From Leifsonia soli (GTDB taxonomy: Bacteria; Actinomycetota; Actinomycetes; Actinomycetales; Microbacteriaceae): a stretch of 64,000 nucleotides of DNA. Location of the stretch: NCBI RefSeq assembly GCF_013408745.1, contig NZ_JACCBJ010000001.1:2232001-2296000 (forward strand), read 5' to 3'. The notes below the pieces were generated by a model. It searched no databases and was not told the origin of the DNA. It saw only the letters and a program-made list of their open reading frames with translations. Numbering within the stretch: the stretch's first letter is position 1; the number at the start of each line of letters is the position of its first letter. Position numbers and translations under genes: made by a program. Of the stretch, positions 29,007-36,157 are shown piece by piece.

Positions 29007-29027
29007 TTATATGCGTCAACTATATAA
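29007..29027. promoter_or_regulatory. Candidate MarR operator TTATAT-N9-ATATAA
   Basis: A 6-bp inverted repeat in an AT-rich island (29001-29028) of otherwise GC-rich DNA, about 47 bases upstream of the exporter start. On the minus strand the centre reads TAGTTGACGCATA, so the dyad overlaps a possible -35 TTGACG. Size and composition fit MarR sites. Confidence 0.55.
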
Positions 29028-29060
29028 CCGCAGAGCGCGGGCCCGAGGGCCCCCTCACTC

Positions 29061-29093
29061 GTTCCCCCTCCGTTCACCTCCGCTTCCCCGCGC
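29061..29093 (+). promoter_or_regulatory. Candidate PHO box (three 11-base direct repeats)
   Basis: Three contiguous 11-mers read GTTCCCCCTCC, GTTCACCTCCG and CTTCCCCGCGC. The spacing and the GTTCACC core match the PhoP-binding direct repeats known from Streptomyces. They end 30 bases before the start codon of the phytase-like esterase gene. Confidence 0.55.
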
Positions 29094-29123
29094 ATACCGG
29101 CGGCTTCGTTAGCTTCCGTTCCT

Positions 29124-31784
29124 ATGCGACTTCTCAGAACCCGAGCCGTGGCGGTCCTGGCCGCCACCGCGACCGCCGGAACCCTGGCGTTCGCACTCCC
29201 GACTGCGGCCCAGGCCGCGGCGACCCCCGACGTCCGGATCACCGAGTGGATGTACAGCCCCGGCACCACCGGCGGCGAGTTCATCGAGCTCACCAACCTG
29301 GGCTCGACGCCGGTGAGCCTGACGGGCTGGTCGTTCGATGACGACAGCGAGACGCCCGGGACGGTGCCGCTGGACGCGCTCGGGACGCTGGCGTCCGGGG
29401 AATCCGCGATCATCACCGAGTCGGCGGATGCCGCCTTCCGGTCCGAGTGGTCGCTCGGCGCCGACGTGAAGATCCTCGCCGGGAACACCACCGGGCTCGG
29501 CCGCGCCGACGAGATCAACCTCTTCGACGGGACGGATGCGGTCGCCGACCTGGTCGACCGGCTCACCTACAACGACCAGGGCACCGGCGCCGCGAAGGGT
29601 CCGCGCACCCAGGGGAAGTCCGGCGTGCCCACGACCGCCGCGGCCCTCGGGGCGAACGACGCGTCGCAGTGGCAGCTCTCCGCGGTCGGCGACGCGGAGG
29701 CGTCGTGGGCATCGGCCAGCGGCGACATCGGCTCGCCGGGCACGAGCCGCTTCGCACCGGCCCTGCCGGCGTGGAAGAGCATCCACATCAACGAGGTGTC
29801 GTCCGACAACACCGCCACCCCGGTCGGCGACGCGATCGAGCTCGCCAACACCGGGTCGGTGGATGTGGACATCACCGGCTGGCTGCAGACCGACAGCAGC
29901 GCCGCGACCGCGGCCACGACCTTCTCGGCGTCGCTCGCGGACGGCAGCCCGACCACGGTCGTTCCCGCGCACGGGTTCGCGTACTTCTCGTCCACCAAAG
30001 GCCTCGGCAGCGGTGGGGACAGCGTGAAGCTGTACCTTCCGGACGGCGCGGGCGGCACCGCGGGCACTCTGGTCGACTCCGTCGACTACACCGCGGGCGA
30101 GGCCGGCACCGACGAGGGCAACGGGTTCGGAGCGGGCGCCTACGCGCGCTGCCCCGACGGCACCGGCTCCTTCGCCTCGGTCGCGACCAAGAGCTTCGGC
30201 GCCTCCAACGCCGGCGCGTGCCAGAACGTGCTCACCAACCCGGCCGACGGCGGCAACGGCGGCGGCAGCACGCTGACCTGCCAGCCGGAGGCGCCGTCCG
30301 GAACGGGCACCCTCCCCGCGGGCGCGCCGACCCCCTCCACCTGGCCGGGCAGCAGCGCCGTCGCGGTCGCCGATGCGCTCTGCGCGTGGGAGACCACGAC
30401 CGGCCCAGAGGGCCGCGACGTCAGCGGCCTGGCCTTCGACCCGACGAACGCCAACGTGCTCTACAGCGTGAAGAACAAGAGCTGGGTGTTCCGCATGGTG
30501 AAGCAGAACGGCCTCTGGGTGGCCGACACCGCCAACGGCTGGGGCGCCGGGAAGCAGATCTTCTTCCCTGGGAGCACCGACACCGCGACGAACCAGCCGG
30601 ACTCCGAGGGTCTGACGGTCGGACCGGACGGCGCGCTCTACGTCACCACCGAGCGCAACAACGCGGCCAACACCATCCCGCTCAACTCCATCCTCCGTAT
30701 CGATCCCACGTCGTCGGCCACGCAGCTCGTCGCGACCGACCAGTGGAACCTGACCGCGGAGTTCCCGGAGCTGCACGCCGGCAATAAGACAGAGGCCAAC
30801 CTCGGCTTCGAGGGCGTCACGTTCGTGCCGGACAGCTACCTCACGAGCACCGGCTTCGTGGACCAGTCGACCGGGACGACGTACCGGCCCGCCGACTACC
30901 CGCTGCACGGCACCGGCCTCTACTTCGCCGCCCTCGAGAACGACGGGAAGCTGTACGCGTACGCGCTCAACAGCGACCACACCTTCCACCGGGTCGCGGT
31001 GGTGGACACGAAGATGGGCCACGTGATGGACGTGCAGTTCGACACGGCCACCCAGCGCATCTGGGCCCTCTGCGACAACACCTGCGGCGTCACGTCCACG
31101 GTGCTGAAGGTCGACGGGATGGGCGCGATCGTCCCGCAGGTCGCGTACAGCCGGCCCGCCGGCCTGCCGAACGACAACCTGGAGGGCTTCGCGCTGGCGC
31201 CCGCATCGACCTGCGCCGGGGGGACGCGCGAAGCCCTCTGGGCGGACGACGGCGTGTACGGCACCGGCCCGGGCAGCGCGACGGAGGGCCACGCGCTCTA
31301 CAGCGGGCGCATCGCGTGCGATCTCCCGCTGGGCGCCCAGGGGGTCGCGGGCTCGGTGACGAACCCGCCGACGGCGCTCACGCTGTCCGCCGGCTCCGGC
31401 GCCGTCGGCGACCGCATCACGGTCAGCGGCACGCATTTCGCTCCGGGCACGCAGGTCGCTCTCGTGTTCAACTCCACCCCGGTGTCGCTGGGCACGGCGA
31501 CTGCGCAGGCCGACGGCACGCTGACGTTCGCCTTCTCGGTGCCGACCGTCCCCGCGGGCGCGCACACCGTCACCGCGTCGATCGGCGGGACCGTCGTCGC
31601 CTCGGCGGCCTTCACGGTGACGGCGGCCGGAACGGCGTCGTCCAGCGGCGATCCGGCGGCCCTCGCCTCGACGGGGTCCGACGTGAGCGGCATGGCAGGC
31701 CTGATCGCCCTGGCGCTGCTGATCGCCGGCGCGCTGCTGATGCTGCGGCGCAGGCGCGCTCGAACGCGCACGACCGGGGAATGA
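29124..31784 (+). CDS. Secreted lamin-tail/phytase-like esterase with LAXTG wall anchor
   Basis: An 886-residue export protein. Signal peptide 1-32 (ends AQAAA). Two lamin-tail domains follow: one starts PDVRITEWMYSPG with GEFIELTNLG, the second SIHINEVSSDNT with DAIELANTGS. Residues about 400-740 match the esterase-like phytase domain (VSGLAFDPTNANVLYSVKNKS, DSEGLTVGPDGALYVTTER, NLEGFALAP). An IPT/Ig-like domain (about 755-840) precedes the sorting signal LASTG, a membrane helix and an Arg-rich tail. LAXTG is recognised by class E sortases of high-GC actinobacteria. A PHO-box-like repeat upstream suggests induction by phosphate starvation, so release of phosphate from organic esters is likely. 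Confidence 0.85.
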   Translation: MRLLRTRAVAVLAATATAGTLAFALPTAAQAAATPDVRITEWMYSPGTTGGEFIELTNLGSTPVSLTGWSFDDDSETPGTVPLDALGTLASGESAIITESADAAFRSEWSLGADVKILAGNTTGLGRADEINLFDGTDAVADLVDRLTYNDQGTGAAKGPRTQGKSGVPTTAAALGANDASQWQLSAVGDAEASWASASGDIGSPGTSRFAPALPAWKSIHINEVSSDNTATPVGDAIELANTGSVDVDITGWLQTDSSAATAATTFSASLADGSPTTVVPAHGFAYFSSTKGLGSGGDSVKLYLPDGAGGTAGTLVDSVDYTAGEAGTDEGNGFGAGAYARCPDGTGSFASVATKSFGASNAGACQNVLTNPADGGNGGGSTLTCQPEAPSGTGTLPAGAPTPSTWPGSSAVAVADALCAWETTTGPEGRDVSGLAFDPTNANVLYSVKNKSWVFRMVKQNGLWVADTANGWGAGKQIFFPGSTDTATNQPDSEGLTVGPDGALYVTTERNNAANTIPLNSILRIDPTSSATQLVATDQWNLTAEFPELHAGNKTEANLGFEGVTFVPDSYLTSTGFVDQSTGTTYRPADYPLHGTGLYFAALENDGKLYAYALNSDHTFHRVAVVDTKMGHVMDVQFDTATQRIWALCDNTCGVTSTVLKVDGMGAIVPQVAYSRPAGLPNDNLEGFALAPASTCAGGTREALWADDGVYGTGPGSATEGHALYSGRIACDLPLGAQGVAGSVTNPPTALTLSAGSGAVGDRITVSGTHFAPGTQVALVFNSTPVSLGTATAQADGTLTFAFSVPTVPAGAHTVTASIGGTVVASAAFTVTAAGTASSSGDPAALASTGSDVSGMAGLIALALLIAGALLMLRRRRARTRTTGE

Positions 31785-31789
31785 GCGCA

Positions 31790-31825
31790 CCGGGGGAGGT
31801 CCGGCACGGCCGCGCCCTCCCCCGG
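31790..31825. terminator. Hairpin terminator after the phytase-like gene
   Basis: Ten-bp arms CCGGGGGAGG and CCTCCCCCGG around a 16-base loop, starting 6 bases beyond the stop codon. Confidence 0.65.
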
Positions 31826-31950
31826 AAGCAGTCACGACGAGATCCACGCCCAGGTTGCGCTGCTATGGTTCGCGGGCCGGCACTGCGCCGACTTCAGGGA
31901 AGACGCCTCGTTGACAGATGGATCCTCCGGATCCGGCCACGACTCGTCGC

Positions 31951-31973
31951 CTCCTCTGTGCACACAAGAGGAG
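31951..31973 (+). promoter_or_regulatory. Hairpin that buries the ribosome binding site of the DUF1611 gene
   Basis: CTCCTCT (31951-31957) pairs perfectly with AGAGGAG (31967-31973), which is the Shine-Dalgarno sequence four bases before the ATG at 31978. A second small dyad, GGATCC-N3-GGATCC, lies just upstream at about 31920-31934. The leader from a possible -10 TATGGT (31864-31869) to the ATG is about 100 bases, unusually long here. Confidence 0.5.
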
Positions 31974-31977
31974 CGCC

Positions 31978-33096
31978 ATGCCCGCGTCCGTGAAAGCCGT
32001 CGTCTACTGCGAAGGACTGTTCGGAAGGCTCGACGGCAAGACCGCCAACGGTCTCGTCCGCCATTCCGAGAAGTACGAGATCCTGAGCGTCATCGACAGC
32101 ACCCGTGCGGGCGCCGACGCAGGCGAGGTCCTGGACGGCGCGCCGAACGGGATCCCGGTGCTCGCGAGCCTGGACGCATCCCTCGACCGTGCCGGCTTCA
32201 CCCCCGACACCCTCATCTTCGGGATGGCGCCGACCGACGGTCTGCTGACCGCCGACCACCGCGCCGTGCTCCTCGACGGCATCGACCGCGGGATGAACCT
32301 GGTCAACGGACTGCACGAGTACCTCAACGACGACGCCGAGTTCGTCGCCGCGGCCCTGGTGGCCGGTGTGACGATCGACGACGTGCGGCGACCGAAGGAG
32401 ATCGCGGAGCTGAAGCTCTTCAGCGGCCGCATCTTCGATGTCACGTGCCCGCGCATCGCGGTGCTCGGCACCGACGGGTCCGTCGGCAAGCGCACGACGG
32501 CCACACTGCTCACTCAAGCGCTGAACGCGCAGGGCATCCGCGCTGTGATGGTCGGGACCGGTCAGACGTCGCTGATCCAGGGCGCCCGGTACGCGGTCGC
32601 GCTCGATGCGACCATCCCCCAGTTCTGCTCCGGCGAGGTGGAGGCGCAGGTCGTCGCCGCGTTCGAGGAGGAGGACCCGGACGTCATCATCGTCGAAGGC
32701 CAGGGCGCGCTGAGCCACCCCGCCTACCTCAGCTCGGGCGCCATCCTGCGCGGCAGCCGGCCGGAGGGCGTCATCCTCCAGCACGCGCCGGCTCGCGTGA
32801 TGCTGGGCGACTTCCCGATGATGCCGATGCCGACGGCCGCGAGCGAGATCGCCCTGATCCAGGCGTTCAGCGACACCAGCGTCATCGGCGTCACCATCAA
32901 CCACGAAGGTCTCACCGCCGCCGAGATCGACGACACCATCGCCGAGCACGAAGCCGAGCTCGGCCTCCCCGTCACCGATCCGCTCACCCGCCCGCTGGAG
33001 GAGCTCGTCGACATGGTGCTGCTCGCCTTCCCGGAACTGGGTCTCCGCGGCGGGCCGCTCGCCGGTGTCGCGGCCACGGCATCCCGCCGGGCGTAG
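31978..33096 (+). CDS. DUF1611 family P-loop protein (DgcN-like)
   Basis: A 372-residue protein of the DUF1611 family: an N-terminal Rossmann-like domain (GIPVLASLDASL, NLVNGLHEYLNDD) and a C-terminal P-loop domain with GTDGSVGKRTT as Walker A (about 162-172) and DPDVIIVEGQGALSHPAY. One characterised member, DgcN, is a D-glutamate N-acetyltransferase that works with the dipeptide epimerase DgcA; no such partner is next to this gene. ATG 31978 was chosen over an in-frame ATG 60 bases upstream because only it has a ribosome site (AAGAGGAG). That site is covered by a hairpin, so translation may be controlled. Confidence 0.8.
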   Translation: MPASVKAVVYCEGLFGRLDGKTANGLVRHSEKYEILSVIDSTRAGADAGEVLDGAPNGIPVLASLDASLDRAGFTPDTLIFGMAPTDGLLTADHRAVLLDGIDRGMNLVNGLHEYLNDDAEFVAAALVAGVTIDDVRRPKEIAELKLFSGRIFDVTCPRIAVLGTDGSVGKRTTATLLTQALNAQGIRAVMVGTGQTSLIQGARYAVALDATIPQFCSGEVEAQVVAAFEEEDPDVIIVEGQGALSHPAYLSSGAILRGSRPEGVILQHAPARVMLGDFPMMPMPTAASEIALIQAFSDTSVIGVTINHEGLTAAEIDDTIAEHEAELGLPVTDPLTRPLEELVDMVLLAFPELGLRGGPLAGVAATASRRA

Positions 33097-33140
33097 TCGG
33101 CGCGCCTGAGGTCGTCGGTGGGCCGGAATACACTTCCGGC

Positions 33141-33710
33141 ATGGCCGTCGACGTCCTCCCCGCCACCGGTCGTTTCGACGACTTCGCCACCTTCATGGTG
33201 CCGCGGAAGCCCGGCGCGGGCGGGTGCGTCTGCATGTCGTACCGGGATGCGCGGCTCGACACCGCCGGGCGGGTGGCGCACATGCGCGCCGAATGCTCCA
33301 CCGAGCCCGGCCCCGGCGTGCTCGCGTACCTCGACGGCGACGTCGCGGGCTGGTGCTCCGTCGCCCCGAAGGCGACGTACCGCCGGCTGATGAACTCGCG
33401 CACCATCCCGCATCTCGACGAGGATCGCGACCCCTGGTCGATCGTCTGCTTCGTCGTCCGCGGCGGCTTCCGGAAGCGCGGGCTGATGCACGACCTCCTG
33501 GACGGCGCGGTCGAGCACGCGCGCGCCTCCGGTGCCGCGCTGGTCGAGGGCTACCCGGTCGACACGGGCGGCGAGCGCGTGGATGTGATCAGCGGCTACG
33601 TCGGAACGGTCGAGCTCTTCGAGAAGCACGGCTTCTCGCGCGTCCGGGCGACGGACGCCCACTCGGGCGCGCGCGTGCGCTGGCTGATGCGGCGCGAACT
33701 CGGCACCTGA
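33141..33710 (+). CDS. GNAT family N-acetyltransferase
   Basis: A 189-residue acetyltransferase. IVCFVVRGGFRKRGLMHDLLDGAVEHARASGA contains the acetyl-CoA loop with the R/Q-x-x-G-x-G/A type signature (RGGFRKRGL), and the C-terminal LFEKHGFSRVR is the usual final motif. The N-terminal Cys-containing stretch GAGGCVCMSYRDA and GWCSVAPKATY resemble members that act on small molecules. The substrate is unknown. TACACT lies six bases before the ATG, so it is probably leaderless and independent of the DUF1611 gene. Confidence 0.85.
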   Translation: MAVDVLPATGRFDDFATFMVPRKPGAGGCVCMSYRDARLDTAGRVAHMRAECSTEPGPGVLAYLDGDVAGWCSVAPKATYRRLMNSRTIPHLDEDRDPWSIVCFVVRGGFRKRGLMHDLLDGAVEHARASGAALVEGYPVDTGGERVDVISGYVGTVELFEKHGFSRVRATDAHSGARVRWLMRRELGT

Positions 33711-33737
33711 CGGGCGCCGCGCCCGGCCCCTGTGAGA

Positions 33738-33770
33738 GTTCACATGTACGCTCTCTCAGGTTCATCCCGG
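33738..33770 (+). promoter_or_regulatory. Candidate PHO box upstream of the alkaline phosphatase gene
   Basis: Units GTTCACATGTA and GTTCATCCCGG lie exactly 22 bases apart, separated by the degenerate 11-mer CGCTCTCTCAG. The GTTCA core and 11-base period match actinobacterial PhoP sites. A -10-like TACGCT lies within the array at 33747-33752. Confidence 0.55.
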
Positions 33771-33825
33771 CGTCACCGGCGCCCGGTCGGATGGTCCGGT
33801 CACTCGACCGAAAGGACCACCCCGC

Positions 33826-35721
33826 ATGTTCCGTTCCGCTTCGCGCTGGAAGGGCGGCGCCGTGCTCGTCGCCGCCTCCGGCGTGCTCGCCGCCGCGCTG
33901 CTCCCCGCGCCCGCGCTGGCCGCGACCTCCGACAACGGCGGCGCCGCCCGCAACCCCGACGACTCCACGACGGCGCTCCGGCAGTCGATCGTCAGCGGGC
34001 CGGCCAAGAACGTCATCCTGCTCATCGGCGATGGGATGGGCGACAGTGAGATCACAGTCGCCCGCAACTACCAGTACGGCGCGGGCGGGATGCTGCCCGG
34101 CATCGACGCGCTGCCGCTCACCGGCCAGTACACGACCTACTCGCTGTACAAGGACGGCGCGAACAAGGGCAAGCCCGACTACGTCCCGGACTCCGCCGCC
34201 ACCGGTTCCGCCTGGGCCACGGGCACCAAGACCTACGACAACGCGGTCTCCGTCGACATCGACGGGAAGCCGCAGGCGACGCTGCTGGAGCTGGCGCGCG
34301 CCAACGGCCTGCGCACCGGCAACGTCAGCACCGCCGAGATCCAGGACGCGACGCCGGCCGTCGAGGTCGCGCACGTCGGCGCCCGCTCCTGCTACGGCCC
34401 GGACAGCGCATCGTGCGGCTCCGACGCCCTGCAGAACGGCGGCCTCGGCTCGATCAGCGAGCAGCTGCTCGACACCCGCGCCGACGTGACCCTGGGCGGC
34501 GGCTCGGCCTCCTTCACCCAGACCGCGAAGGCCGGTCCGTGGTCGGGCAAGACGCTGTTCGACCAGGCCGCCGAGCGCGGCTACCAGGTGGTCGGCGACG
34601 CCGCCGGCCTGGCCGGGGTGACCGCGGCCGACCAGCAGAAGCCCCTCCTCGGCCTGTTCACCGCGGGCAACTTCCCGACCCGGTACGCCTCGACGACGGC
34701 GACCGTCGGCGGCGCGGACCAGGCGCCGGTCACCTGCAGCCCGAACCCCGACCGCCTGGCGACCGACCTGTCCCTTTCGTCGCTGACGAACAAGGCGATC
34801 TCGCTGCTCGACGCGCCGGGCGGCGACGGCTTCTTCCTCCAGGTGGAGGGCGCGAGCATCGACAAGCGCGACCACTCGGCCGACGCGTGCGGTCAGATCG
34901 GCGAGACCGTCGACCTCGACGAGGCCGTGCAGGCGGCGCTCGCGTTCGCGAAGAAGGATGGCAACACCCTGGTCATCGTCACCGCCGACCACGCCCACAC
35001 CAGCCAGATCGTGGACAGCACCCCGCCGGCGACCCTGTCGACCGCGCTGACGACCGCCGACGGCACCGTGATGAAGGTGGCATACGGCACGGCGGCCGCC
35101 GGCGGCTCGCAGCAGCACACCGGTTCCCAGCTCCGCATCGCCGGCTACGGGCCGGGCGCCGCGGACGTGGTCGGCCTGACCGACCAGTCCGACACCTTCT
35201 TCACCATCGCCCGCGCTCTGGAGCTGAACCGCGACTATGCAGCACTCAGCGCCGGAGCCTCCGTGGCTCTCAGCGCGACCACGGTGAAGCCGGGCGACCC
35301 GATCACCGCGACGCTGGCGGGCTTCCGCGGCGACCGGCAGGTCGCCGGCGTCATGCAGTCCGACCCGGTCGCCCTGCCCCGTACCGATGTGCTCGGCGGA
35401 TCGGCGGCCATCACGGCGACCGCGCCGACGGAGCTCGGCGCCCACACCATCACCGTGACCGGAGCGCAGAGCGGGAAGGCGGTGACGGTGAACTTCGAGG
35501 TCACCGCCGACGGCCAGCCGTCTGGCGCCCTCCCCGGCGGGTCGACGGGCGGCGGTAACGGAGCGGTGAACGGCGGATCGGCCTCGACGGCCGGCTCGCT
35601 CGCCTCGACCGGTTCGGTCGTCGCGCCGCTCATCGCGGTGATCGCACTGGCCCTGCTGATCGCGGGCTACCTGTTCGTCACCCGGGGCCGTCGCCGCCCG
35701 GGCGGCGCCCCGCAGGTCTGA
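33826..35721 (+). CDS. Secreted alkaline phosphatase with LAXTG wall anchor
   Basis: A 631-residue PhoA-family enzyme. Signal peptide 1-36 (ends ALAAT). [14 protein letters not shown] holds the first metal Asp; [10 protein letters not shown] contains the phosphorylated Ser123; [21 protein letters not shown] and [11 protein letters not shown] give the other metal ligands, and GSQQHTGSQ the last His. An Ig-like domain (about 475-570) and Gly/Ser linker lead to the sorting motif LASTG, a membrane helix and basic tail. It releases phosphate from phosphomonoesters outside the cell. PHO-like repeats upstream suggest phosphate control, and a strong terminator follows. Confidence 0.93.
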   Translation: MFRSASRWKGGAVLVAASGVLAAALLPAPALAATSDNGGAARNPDDSTTALRQSIVSGPAKNVILLIGDGMGDSEITVARNYQYGAGGMLPGIDALPLTGQYTTYSLYKDGANKGKPDYVPDSAATGSAWATGTKTYDNAVSVDIDGKPQATLLELARANGLRTGNVSTAEIQDATPAVEVAHVGARSCYGPDSASCGSDALQNGGLGSISEQLLDTRADVTLGGGSASFTQTAKAGPWSGKTLFDQAAERGYQVVGDAAGLAGVTAADQQKPLLGLFTAGNFPTRYASTTATVGGADQAPVTCSPNPDRLATDLSLSSLTNKAISLLDAPGGDGFFLQVEGASIDKRDHSADACGQIGETVDLDEAVQAALAFAKKDGNTLVIVTADHAHTSQIVDSTPPATLSTALTTADGTVMKVAYGTAAAGGSQQHTGSQLRIAGYGPGAADVVGLTDQSDTFFTIARALELNRDYAALSAGASVALSATTVKPGDPITATLAGFRGDRQVAGVMQSDPVALPRTDVLGGSAAITATAPTELGAHTITVTGAQSGKAVTVNFEVTADGQPSGALPGGSTGGGNGAVNGGSASTAGSLASTGSVVAPLIAVIALALLIAGYLFVTRGRRRPGGAPQV

Positions 35722-35734
35722 CGCACTGCGCATC

Positions 35735-35770
35735 GTGAGGGGAGGGATCCGACGCGATCCCTCCCCTCAC
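35735..35770. terminator. Strong hairpin terminator after the alkaline phosphatase gene
   Basis: Perfect 15-bp arms GTGAGGGGAGGGATC and GATCCCTCCCCTCAC with a 6-base loop, 13 bases beyond the stop codon. Confidence 0.75.
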
Positions 35771-35836
35771 TGCGTTCGCCCTGATTGCGGCCATGCCCGG
35801 ATCGCTACCTCGTCGCCGATGCTAACCTCGTCCAAA

Positions 35837-35850
35837 ATATCCATTGATAT
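35837..35850. promoter_or_regulatory. AT-rich dyad ATATC-N4-GATAT before the WXG100-like gene
   Basis: A 5-bp inverted repeat in an AT-rich patch of the 142-base gap 35722-35863, just upstream of the ribosome site CTGGAG. It could be an operator or part of the promoter of the four-gene cassette. Confidence 0.35.
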
Positions 35851-35863
35851 ACCTGGAGCATAG

Positions 35864-36157
35864 ATGGCGAGGATCGGGGTCGACGCAGAGCGATTGCGCG
35901 AGGGCTCGAAGGCGTTGAAGCGCACCTCCGCCGGACGCCGTCCGGCAGCGGACGGAGCGGATGGCTTCGGATCGTCGGCGGCGCGTGGCGCGGTGGACCG
36001 TTTCGAACGGTATTGGGCTTCCGGGCAGTCGGCCGTCGATGAGTTGGTGGTGGGGCTGTCCGGTGCTCTCGAGCAGGTGGCGGCCGCCCACGAACGGCGG
36101 GATGCGGAAGACGCCTCCCGGTTCCGCATCGACGGGGGTGAAGTCATTGGGTTCTAG
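35864..36157 (+). CDS. WXG100-like small helical protein (ESX/type VII secretion type)
   Basis: A 97-residue, all-helical, cysteine-free protein. Two long helices are broken near residue 51 by YWASGQ, a near match to the W-x-G turn of WXG100 proteins, and total length is the family's standard 100. Such proteins form helical hairpin dimers exported by type VII (ESX) machinery, often as partners of larger effectors coded next to them. ATG follows CTGGAG at five bases. The stop lies 20 bases inside the next gene, so the two are translationally coupled. No ESX core gene is in the window, so secretion is inferred. Confidence 0.65.
   Translation: MARIGVDAERLREGSKALKRTSAGRRPAADGADGFGSSAARGAVDRFERYWASGQSAVDELVVGLSGALEQVAAAHERRDAEDASRFRIDGGEVIGF

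Noticed and set aside
28961..29566. In-frame N-terminal extension of the DHA2 exporter
   Set aside because: It would run through the promoter and operator and into the start of the divergent esterase gene; GTG 28960 has a ribosome site.
31918..31977. Upstream in-frame ATG as start of the DUF1611 protein
   Set aside because: No ribosome site, unconserved residues and overlap with the hairpin region; ATG 31978 has AAGAGGAG.
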